IMG/VR virus record: IMGVR_UViG_3300047560_003072
Coordinates: 1-58,873 of that record
DNA: 58,873 bases
DNA from: a virus
Direction: 5' to 3' (one strand)
Notes under the pieces: model-generated
What the model saw: only the letters and a program-made list of their open reading frames with translations
Told to the model about the DNA's origin: nothing
The model's database searches: none
Shown: piece after piece, positions 26,329-34,093 of the stretch
Numbering within the stretch: position 1 is the stretch's first letter
Layout of the letters: every line of letters begins with the position of its first letter
Position numbers and translations under genes: made by a program

Positions 26329-27537
26329 TTATGGTCCTACGCGCGTGCCAGAAGAATTGTAAATTCCAAAATTACCTGCATGAACAACGTTTCCACTCTT
26401 ATATTGGAAGTTGTTTGAGTTGATCAAAAGACCAGCCGTTACAGTTGTTGAGTTGACTAAGTTAAACAAGAATCCACCATCACTTACAGAGCTATTCGAA
26501 TTATCATATGTGCTGAAAGTCAAACGTGTATTGCCTGCTGCCGAACTCATAAACGCAATCGATGAGTTCTGTGCTGTATTAGACGTCTGGAATCTTACAC
26601 CGTTGTTAGCTGTATTGAAAAATACGTTACCAGCAATTGTAACCAATCCATCAGCAGAAGGGGCACTGTTATTTAAGCCTATTCTATTATTTGTTGCATC
26701 AACAAACAACAGGCTTGTTTTAATTGCTACGTTTCCTGTCGTTACAGCAAAGTCGGAAACAACAGTCATTGAGCCGTTTACAATACCACTACCAAGAACA
26801 CGCAACGTGCCAACGTTCGCTACGCCTGTTGGAGCAAAGATTGAACCGTTTTGTGATAGTGTGATTTTGATCGGTGTTAGTGTGTGGCCGGTTTCAGAAG
26901 AACCAGCTGTAATATTGATTGCGGAACCACCATACGTGGCCGACAGTTGCAATGCTGTTGTGTTAGCACCAACAACATAATAGTATGCAGCATTTGATAG
27001 ACCAGAAACGGCCGTGTTACCTGCAGCTACCAAATATTGAACGTAGTCACCTGTTGTCAAACCATGAGCTGCTGTCGTTGTGATGTATTCTGTTGCACTT
27101 GCAACACCAGACAGAGCATTAAACGTAGCAGCAGCGGCCGTATTAGTAACAACAACGTTACCAGTTGTTACGGAGCTGATCGCTGTGATTGTATTTGCTG
27201 TAATCGTCCAAAGTTTGGTTGCAGAACCAAAGATAGACGTGGTATTGGAAATCGGTAGTAGATTTCCTGCTATAACATTATTGAGAGTTGAAGTATCAGA
27301 AACAGTTACATTTCCAATTGTGGCCGTAGAACTATAAAGCAACCAACGAGCAGTTGTATTACCCAACGCATACGTGTTATCCGAGGTTGGTTTGTAGTCT
27401 GCTGATGATGTACCGCTGAATGCAAGGTTACCGTCTACTGTAAAGTCACCACCAATACGCAACGACCCACTAACGTTGGCTGTACCGACAACATCTAATC
27501 CATGCTCAATTTTGAATTTTGTATTACCTGAAGCCAT
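26329..27537 (-). CDS. Fibre-like virion protein with FCCH-like module (402 aa)
   Basis: The N-terminus (GLDVVGTANVSGSLRIGGDF, TVDGNLAFSG, YALGNTTARWLLYSSTATIG) is a common phage fibre layout of short beta repeats. Residues ~139-222 are an FCCH-like module (TTAAHGLTTGDYVQY ... SETGHTLT) that also occurs in the 875-aa and 973-aa proteins of this window. The C-terminal part (GLVTIAGNVFFNTANNGVRF) resembles other tail-fibre ends. There is one base between its stop and the next start. Virion attachment is likely; the partner is unknown. Confidence 0.65.
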   Translation of the reverse strand: MASGNTKFKIEHGLDVVGTANVSGSLRIGGDFTVDGNLAFSGTSSADYKPTSDNTYALGNTTARWLLYSSTATIGNVTVSDTSTLNNVIAGNLLPISNTTSIFGSATKLWTITANTITAISSVTTGNVVVTNTAAAATFNALSGVASATEYITTTAAHGLTTGDYVQYLVAAGNTAVSGLSNAAYYYVVGANTTALQLSATYGGSAINITAGSSETGHTLTPIKITLSQNGSIFAPTGVANVGTLRVLGSGIVNGSMTVVSDFAVTTGNVAIKTSLLFVDATNNRIGLNNSAPSADGLVTIAGNVFFNTANNGVRFQTSNTAQNSSIAFMSSAAGNTRLTFSTYDNSNSSVSDGGFLFNLVNSTTVTAGLLINSNNFQYKSGNVVHAGNFGIYNSSGTRVGP

Positions 27538-27548
27538 CGCTTACCCTA

Positions 27549-30176
27549 TTACTTGATGAGTTGTACAAACGCTTTGACGTTTGTATTTGAGCTCGTTGGC
27601 TTGAACAAAACAGCAACGGCCGTACTATTTATCGATGTCGAAAATAGACCAACGTTTGCCAAAGTAGTTGAACCAACCGTCGCAAACATTGTGATCGTTG
27701 AATCAGTACGGTTTTGAGCAATTAAGAATTCTTGTACTTGTGAGTTACCACCAGTACCACCAAGTCCGACCGTACCTACACGTGCAAAAACTTTTGCGCC
27801 ATAATATGTCAATGGGAAGTTAAACACTTCAACGGCCGAGTATGCTGCTGCATTTCCTGTCTGAGTGTTTGCAGTGCCAAGGTCGGTATTTGAAACAACA
27901 TATTCCAGCACATCATTTTGAAGAGTGACGGTGTTGCTAAACGTGACTGGACCCGTGACGGATAGCGTGTTGCTAAATGTTACAGCACCTGTTGCACTTA
28001 GCGTATTCGATAGCGTTGCTGCACCAGTCACAGTGATTGTATTGCTGAAACTAGCTGAGTTTGTAACAGACAATGTATTGCTAAACGATACAGCACCTGT
28101 TGCAGACAACGTATTGCTAAACGATACAGCACCTGTTGCAGACAACGTATTGCTAAACGATACAGCACCTGTTGCAGACAACGTATTGCTAAATGTTGCT
28201 GCACCAGTCACAGCGATTGTGCTGCTAAACGTTACAGCGCCCGTAGCGGATAATGTGTTGCTAAATGTTGCAGCGCCTGTCGCGGAGATTGTGTTACTAA
28301 AACTAGCTGAGTTTGTAACAGACAATGTATTGCTGAATGTTACAGCACCTGTTGCACTTAGCGTATTGCTGAATGTTACAGCACCTGTTGCACTTAGCGT
28401 ATTGCTGAATGTTACAGCACCAGTCACAGTAATTGTATTACTGAAGCTGGCTGCATTTGTAACAGATAAAGTATTACCGAACGACGCAGCTCCAGTAGCG
28501 GATAATGTATTGCTAAATGTTGCAGCACCAGTTACGGCAATTGTGTTCGATAGTGTTGCAGCACCTGTCAGTGTAGAGGTACCGAGAACACGCAATGATC
28601 CAACGTTAGCAAGACCGATTGGTGATTCAATATCACCTGTTGCGCGCAGACTAATTCTTTGTGGTGTCAGCGTGTGACCGGTTTCACTTGTAGCAGTTGC
28701 AGTGATGTTTATATTTGCACCACCATATGTTGTAGCAAGCTGGAATGCTGTCGAGTTTGCACCAACAACATAGTAGTTTGTTGCGTTAGCCAAACCGGTA
28801 AGAGCTGTATTACCTGCTGAAACAATATAACGAACTAAATCACCGTTGGCAAATCCATGAGCAGCAGTGGTCACAATATAATCAGTTGCGCTCGTCACAC
28901 CTGTAGCAGGATTGAACGTTGCGGAGGTACCGACGATGTTAGCAAAACCAGTTACAGTGGTGTTACCAATAAATGTCGTGTTGTTGACATAAAGAACACC
29001 GTTTACTGTAGCATCACCAGCAACACCAATTGTGTTAGCAAGAGAGACAATACCTGTAACTTTTAGTGTATCAACGGAAACGTTTAGGTTACTTACAGTA
29101 GAGTTAGCAAGAAGAGCAATACTTGTCAATGAGCTGTTTGCTTTAATTGTTGTATTGCCAGTAACCGTTGTGATACCTGTGACACCAAGTGAAGAGACAG
29201 TAATGTCCGCGTTTGTAACTGTAGAGTTACTTGTGAATGCTGCCATTGTTGTGGTAGCATTTGCCTTCAATGTTACGTTGCCTGTAACAGTCGCTGTAGC
29301 AACTGTCGCAGAAATATTAGATGTCACACTCAACGAACCACCTTGAATGGTAGTAGCTGCAGCGTTAACAAACGCGTTTGCAGCATTAACATACGTATTC
29401 GAAGTCGTTGTTAAAGAACCGCCCTGAATGGTAGCGGCTGAAGTATTAATATACGCATTTGCTGCGTTAATGTATGTATTCGATGTGGTCGTTAATTGAC
29501 CACTTTGTACCGTTGTGACAGCAGCATTGACAAAAACGTTAGCTGCATTGATATATGCGTTTGATGTAACAGTAACATTACCACTAGCGACGGTCATAAC
29601 AGCCGCGCTAATATAGGTGTTTGTTGTTGTAAGAGAAGTTGTGTTAGCAACAATGTCAACGTTTGTTGTCGTTGTGTTACTCGTCAGAGACACCATTGTG
29701 GTGCCACCGTTTGCATTCTTTGTTGTTACGTTGCCGTAAACAGATGTCGTTTGCGTATTGATTGCAAGCGCAGTTGTATTAACTGTTACATTAGCTGCGT
29801 TGACATAGGTGTTGGATGTAACAACTACATTACCACCAACAACGCGGAAAAACGAACCATTAACATACGTATTAGCTGCTTCGATGTAGATATTTGCAGT
29901 CGAATTTAAAATGGTGCCAGTGAAGAGTGCGTTGGATGTAATTGAAAGGTTGGTTGAGGTCGCAACATTACCACCGCGCAAAACATTACCTACAGCCACG
30001 GTGTTGGCAGCAAAAATACCATTAACCTGTGAGTTACCAGTTACCCATGCACCATTCGCAGCGCTGTTTGCTGTAACAGCCTGATATGTAAAGGTGTCTG
30101 CCATCTGGTTGGTGATACCAACCCACGATGCAAAGGAATCGGTTGCAATTACTACATTAGATATCGCTCGTGCCAT
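27549..30176 (-). CDS. Repetitive fibre protein with 12-residue repeats (875 aa)
   Basis: There are three zones. Residues ~60-420 carry beta repeats of about 28 residues built around TSNTYxNAANxxVNxxxTTxQGGSL, then VTGNTTIKANSS motifs. Residues ~420-505 are an FCCH-like module (TTAAHGFANGDLVRY ... SETGHTLT). Residues ~535-750 are eighteen 12-residue units of the type TFSNTLSATGAV. The C-terminal ~120 residues are a non-repeat domain ending VKAFVQLIK. It is likely a fibre with a beta-solenoid shaft and distal domain. The first 20 bases overlap the end of the 77-aa helical gene, suggesting coupled expression. Confidence 0.65.
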   Translation of the reverse strand: MARAISNVVIATDSFASWVGITNQMADTFTYQAVTANSAANGAWVTGNSQVNGIFAANTVAVGNVLRGGNVATSTNLSITSNALFTGTILNSTANIYIEAANTYVNGSFFRVVGGNVVVTSNTYVNAANVTVNTTALAINTQTTSVYGNVTTKNANGGTTMVSLTSNTTTTNVDIVANTTSLTTTNTYISAAVMTVASGNVTVTSNAYINAANVFVNAAVTTVQSGQLTTTSNTYINAANAYINTSAATIQGGSLTTTSNTYVNAANAFVNAAATTIQGGSLSVTSNISATVATATVTGNVTLKANATTTMAAFTSNSTVTNADITVSSLGVTGITTVTGNTTIKANSSLTSIALLANSTVSNLNVSVDTLKVTGIVSLANTIGVAGDATVNGVLYVNNTTFIGNTTVTGFANIVGTSATFNPATGVTSATDYIVTTAAHGFANGDLVRYIVSAGNTALTGLANATNYYVVGANSTAFQLATTYGGANINITATATSETGHTLTPQRISLRATGDIESPIGLANVGSLRVLGTSTLTGAATLSNTIAVTGAATFSNTLSATGAASFGNTLSVTNAASFSNTITVTGAVTFSNTLSATGAVTFSNTLSATGAVTFSNTLSVTNSASFSNTISATGAATFSNTLSATGAVTFSSTIAVTGAATFSNTLSATGAVSFSNTLSATGAVSFSNTLSATGAVSFSNTLSVTNSASFSNTITVTGAATLSNTLSATGAVTFSNTLSVTGPVTFSNTVTLQNDVLEYVVSNTDLGTANTQTGNAAAYSAVEVFNFPLTYYGAKVFARVGTVGLGGTGGNSQVQEFLIAQNRTDSTITMFATVGSTTLANVGLFSTSINSTAVAVLFKPTSSNTNVKAFVQLIK
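27922..28570 (-). repeat. 36-bp tandem repeats (about 18 units)
   Basis: Each unit codes 12 residues such as AVTFSNTLSATG. Units between about 28075 and 28190 are identical or nearly so at DNA level, indicating recent tandem duplication, while outer units have diverged. Confidence 0.85.
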
Positions 30177-30390
30177 TTGTTTTTCCGTTTATTAATTGTT
30201 GCAGTAGCTGCTTTATCTCTTTCATATCCTGCTGCAATGTGGCAACTTCTTGAGCAGTGCGTTGCAATTGCAACACTCTTTCTCTCTCCATTCTGAATTG
30301 AGCATAGCCAGCTTTATCTATATTTAGAATAGCGGTCGAACGCTTGTCTCTGACAAAACCAGGATCTTCCGTTTTAATTATTTCGTTCAT
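30157..30390 (-). CDS. Small helical protein (77 aa), unknown function
   Basis: This protein has a charged N-terminus followed by an uninterrupted helix with coiled-coil character (MERERVLQLQRTAQEVATLQ, then KEIKQLLQQLI). It overlaps the baseplate gene upstream by 4 bases (ATGA) and the 875-aa fibre gene downstream by 20 bases. Its placement suggests a trimerisation, attachment or folding partner of a fibre. No family is recognised. Confidence 0.5.
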   Translation of the reverse strand: MNEIIKTEDPGFVRDKRSTAILNIDKAGYAQFRMERERVLQLQRTAQEVATLQQDMKEIKQLLQQLINGKTNGTSDI

Positions 30391-32426
30391 GCTGAGACAG
30401 CGATTGCACGAACATCGTCGACGTATGGAACCTTGATACCATCTTCAGAAAGAAGAACGATCTTGAGAGCAAAAGAATCGAAGCCTTTATGTATGGCTCT
30501 TGCTTTGTTGTAATACGTTACAATGTTTTGTGATTGAATATCAAGGAATGCGCTGCTTGGACGATCAATAACGTCAACTTTCAAACCTGTTCCAACCAAG
30601 CTAGCATTTGCGCCTGTACCTGTTGCAAGAGTAAACGTTGTCGTGTTAGATTCAACGACAGTATCCACAAAATATGTGCTTGGAATGATAGGTGAGTACA
30701 CACGAACCAAATTACCATTTGCAATCTCTGTACTTACTGATCCCGATGTTCCCGTAACAACGGTACATGCAGAGAGAGTCGTGAATGATCCTGTTGCCGT
30801 AGTTCCTAGTCTATAGAAAGGAATTGAATATTCAAGTTCTTTACGGTCGTAAATGTTTGTGGGGTTGCTATAGTCTGTATTTGCTGTGACTAAAGAAAGC
30901 TCAGTCCAATCTTTCAAGTCCATAGACTCAAGATCTTCCGAATTACGCAGTCGTGCGTATACAATAATGTTTGTATTAGCTGGTCTGTAAGCACGAACAT
31001 ATATTTTCAGATCTTCGGCAATCTGATCATCGGAAAGGGGAATTACTTTGGAAATATAGCGTGTTTTTGCAGATCCAAATCCCGTATACTCATTTGTCGT
31101 TGTGTTGTTTAATTCATAACGCTCAACAAACAAGTCCATATTCTCTTCACGGACATATGGTGAAACGTATGGATTAGTCGTCGTAAAGGTAATCAAACCA
31201 CGGAAAGCATCTTCTGTTGCGGCCGTTGTTACTTTGTTTGACTGTGAGAAAATTACAGGATCATATTGGTTAATTAGCAGTCTATCACCAAGCGTTGCCG
31301 TAACAGCATTTGTATCGCTGAATTGATAGGCAGCATTAGCAAAGTTTAAAGATGCTGTTACTGCTGTTCCTGCAGGTGTTTTAATGTCAAAGTTTGGAAC
31401 AAGACCATTAACAGCGTAATCCAAAACTGTTGTTATGAGTGCTGTTGCTTGTGAATCGACACCGTAAATTCTTTCTCCTGCGCTGAGATAAACAGTCGTA
31501 TTAGCTGTTGAATCTTGTAGGATTACATGATCGGAAAGACCGTTAGCATCAAACAACTTTGCAGTTACTGTTTTGAAATAGTTACCTGACGTATTTGAAA
31601 ATGATGGTACAACATCAACAACCATAGATGTTGCATTTGTAACGGAAACAACTGTACGTATTTCTGTGTTGCCTGGAGTACCATCTGTAATGGCAAACTT
31701 ATCACCAACAAGAAGTGTTGTGTTGAATGACGTACCTGTACCTGTCAATGTTGTACTGTTTTCCGAAATAGCCACTGTACCGGTTGCGTTTGCGCTTAAG
31801 CGATACACATCCTCACCACCCTTGAAATCACCCACCATGCTATTAACACGGAGGATTTCATATTTGCGGTTATAAACTCTAAATGTTTCCGACGTCTTTG
31901 AAAATTTTGCAACTTGTAGATTGAAGGAAAGGTCCGCATCAAGGACAGGTGTCAAATCTCTACCGTTTGTAATTGTGTAGAAGGCACCATCAACTTTACC
32001 AGAAGTTACTTGTGTCTTTGTTGTTGTGCCAAAAACGTTTTCACCAGCTTTGTTATACCACAATTTGAAGTCAGGATCACTACCATCAAACTTAATCAGA
32101 AAAGCATACGAACGAGCTGTCGAAAGAGGAACAGGCTGTCTGAAAGTAAAAGTTGTTGCTGTAGCACCTGACGCATCGGTAAGAATATTTTCATACTCCA
32201 CACGACCAGCAAACGTATGATGATACAGATCTAGGTTAGGAGATCCATTATCGTTTGTCATTGCGAGGTAGACGGACGCACCTGGATTTGTAATCCCAGA
32301 TTTTGTCTTTCCTGAAACAGGTTTTCCAAAGAAATACAAGTCGACGCTCGTGACAAAAATGCTATCAGCACCCTCTACTGCATCTTTATCAAGATAGAAT
32401 GTTTGAGCTAAATCAAAACCAGCCAT
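30387..32426 (-). CDS. Baseplate or tail appendage structural protein (679 aa)
   Basis: The start MAGFDLAQTFYLDKDAVEGA followed by IFVTSVDLYFFGKPVSGKT is a module seen in large baseplate-associated proteins of marine T4-like phages. The C-terminus (HKGFDSFALKIVLLSEDGIK ... VRAIAVSA) is its usual partner motif. The middle is beta-rich with TGTGTSFNTTLLVGDKFAI. It may be one half of what is a single protein in relatives, the other half being the 1505-aa DUF4815-type protein. A link between wedge and fibres is inferred, not shown. Confidence 0.6.
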   Translation of the reverse strand: MAGFDLAQTFYLDKDAVEGADSIFVTSVDLYFFGKPVSGKTKSGITNPGASVYLAMTNDNGSPNLDLYHHTFAGRVEYENILTDASGATATTFTFRQPVPLSTARSYAFLIKFDGSDPDFKLWYNKAGENVFGTTTKTQVTSGKVDGAFYTITNGRDLTPVLDADLSFNLQVAKFSKTSETFRVYNRKYEILRVNSMVGDFKGGEDVYRLSANATGTVAISENSTTLTGTGTSFNTTLLVGDKFAITDGTPGNTEIRTVVSVTNATSMVVDVVPSFSNTSGNYFKTVTAKLFDANGLSDHVILQDSTANTTVYLSAGERIYGVDSQATALITTVLDYAVNGLVPNFDIKTPAGTAVTASLNFANAAYQFSDTNAVTATLGDRLLINQYDPVIFSQSNKVTTAATEDAFRGLITFTTTNPYVSPYVREENMDLFVERYELNNTTTNEYTGFGSAKTRYISKVIPLSDDQIAEDLKIYVRAYRPANTNIIVYARLRNSEDLESMDLKDWTELSLVTANTDYSNPTNIYDRKELEYSIPFYRLGTTATGSFTTLSACTVVTGTSGSVSTEIANGNLVRVYSPIIPSTYFVDTVVESNTTTFTLATGTGANASLVGTGLKVDVIDRPSSAFLDIQSQNIVTYYNKARAIHKGFDSFALKIVLLSEDGIKVPYVDDVRAIAVSA

Positions 32427-32442
32427 TTGTTATCCTTAAACC

Positions 32443-32865
32443 TTATTGCTTGACTTCTACGTATTCGCTTTCAGGCGGATACAGAACTTGTATACGAATG
32501 TGACTACGGAAGCAAGAAAGACTCGTCGTCATAAAATCATCCGAAAGTGTTTGTGAATTTGTGGTTGTAAGAGCAACTTCCTTATTACCTGCAATAAGGT
32601 TTGAAGCAGCTTGCGATTGCTCAAGAGTTGTCTTATCTCCGCTTAAACCAGAATCATACAGATAGTCAAACGTCATTTTTCCATTGCTATCTGTTCTAAG
32701 AGGTTCACCCGCTTTGCCGCCAAGAGGCTTTAGCTTCGATGCTGGAACAAGCTGTCTTTCAAAATAAAAATAGTGTGTTGTAAGTGGCAGCAAACCTGAA
32801 ACGTTAAACGTGAACGTTTGCTCTCTTGCTACAAAATATACACGAGGATTAGTCTTCGTTGGCAT
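32443..32865 (-). CDS. Small baseplate-region structural protein (140 aa)
   Basis: This beta-rich protein contains VSGLLPLTTHYFYFERQLVP and a GKMTFDYLYDSG segment, a composition common to phage tail proteins. It overlaps the P450 gene by 17 bases at its start and lies 16 bases before the 679-aa gene. No enzyme motif or named family is recognised. A tail role is inferred from neighbours. Confidence 0.5.
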   Translation of the reverse strand: MPTKTNPRVYFVAREQTFTFNVSGLLPLTTHYFYFERQLVPASKLKPLGGKAGEPLRTDSNGKMTFDYLYDSGLSGDKTTLEQSQAASNLIAGNKEVALTTTNSQTLSDDFMTTSLSCFRSHIRIQVLYPPESEYVEVKQ

Positions 32866-34093
32866 GCTTAACCTTTTTCAGCTTAAAGAAAATCTTGTTT
32901 CCTTTTGGTGTTAACTCTATTCGTCTCTTAATAATTGGTTCTTGTTCTAAAACAACAACAAAATTCTTACATATCATTTGCATAACATCAGGACCAACCT
33001 TCATTGTGAGACCGGAGCCAGGACATCCTCGCTCACCTCCACCGAAAGGTATATAACTTCCCTTCTCTATGCTTGATAAACCTTTTGCAAAGCGCATTGG
33101 ATCGAATAACTCTGGACTCTTCCAATTCTGCTCTGACATATGCGTATCACGCACACTAACTAAATCTGTTGAACTCTTCCAAAAGTGAAATGGACATTTC
33201 GACTTCTGCTTTGGTTCATATGATAACAAATGGAATGGCGGGTACATTCTTAACACTTCCATAAACGCCCAACGAGCATACGCTCCATCGTTTGCTATTC
33301 TTGCTGCATCGTGTCGATTTTTCGAAACGACATACAGCATCCACATTACAGCGCCAGCAAGTGAGTTACCATTTATGATTAGCATTCTGATTTCACCCTT
33401 TACATCTTCTTGTGTAAGGATACCCTCTTGCTCAGCCTGCTTCAAATCATAAAACAAACTACCTTTTTTACCAACCGCCTTTGTATAAACCAACTCCGCT
33501 AACATATCCAGGTTCTCATTGCGTTTCTTCAACCCTGGCGCAAATACATCTTTAACAAACTTTGGTACAAACGGAACATAATTCAAAAAAAACATACGTG
33601 CCGTTGAAACATCCGCCCCATGTTCTTTATGGGAAAGTCCAATTCTATTTAGCTCTTGCTGTGCATCATCTGGCAACTTTGCACCGAGCAGATTACTCAA
33701 CAGACTGTTTCCAATAATCCCACCCACAACACCAATAGGATTAAACGTTTCACCGTTTTCTGAAATAGTCGATACAGTTTCAAACAACTGCTTTGTAACT
33801 TGATCAGAAATAATTTCGTATATTGAAGCCTTTAAGTGCTTCTTCATAAACTGACGTTTAATTTTAGCCTTTTCATCATCTTGCGAAACAGATGAGTGAT
33901 TCGCACCCATATGTTTAAGCATTCTACGTGAAAATCCCGACCGTGTTATATCTCTCCTTGTGTACAGCTCACTAATAACTTTTGGATTGGATGTAACCAT
34001 TATTTCCTTGCCAACAGCTCTAAAACGAACTGTTTGGCTAGGAATTTTTGAAAGATCAGTTAGTATCTTTTTGAATTTTGTTTTGTAGGTCAT
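32849..34093 (-). CDS. Cytochrome P450 (phage-encoded)
   Basis: This 414-aa protein (ATG at 34093, AAAGGA 13 bases upstream; a TTG 24 bases earlier is less likely) has all the main P450 landmarks in the right order. They are a helix-C-like KRQFMKKHLK, helix I LIINGNSLAGAVMWMLY (~238-254), the ExxR motif EVLR (E279, R282), a PERF-like DPMRF (~331-335) and the heme loop FGGGERGCPG with thiolate ligand C357. The usual acid-alcohol pair in helix I is replaced by Asn243-Ser244. There is no N-terminal membrane anchor, so it is probably soluble. It needs a redox partner, and none is seen here. Its start lies inside the baseplate gene upstream and its end inside the 140-aa gene, so it is probably expressed with late tail genes. 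The substrate is unknown. Confidence 0.93.
   Translation of the reverse strand: MTYKTKFKKILTDLSKIPSQTVRFRAVGKEIMVTSNPKVISELYTRRDITRSGFSRRMLKHMGANHSSVSQDDEKAKIKRQFMKKHLKASIYEIISDQVTKQLFETVSTISENGETFNPIGVVGGIIGNSLLSNLLGAKLPDDAQQELNRIGLSHKEHGADVSTARMFFLNYVPFVPKFVKDVFAPGLKKRNENLDMLAELVYTKAVGKKGSLFYDLKQAEQEGILTQEDVKGEIRMLIINGNSLAGAVMWMLYVVSKNRHDAARIANDGAYARWAFMEVLRMYPPFHLLSYEPKQKSKCPFHFWKSSTDLVSVRDTHMSEQNWKSPELFDPMRFAKGLSSIEKGSYIPFGGGERGCPGSGLTMKVGPDVMQMICKNFVVVLEQEPIIKRRIELTPKGNKIFFKLKKVKHANED

Noticed and set aside
27925-28677. A 250-residue plus-strand frame antisense to the 36-bp repeats
   Set aside because: Its repetitive LLNVTAPVADNV text mirrors the repeat of the real minus-strand gene; no ribosome site.
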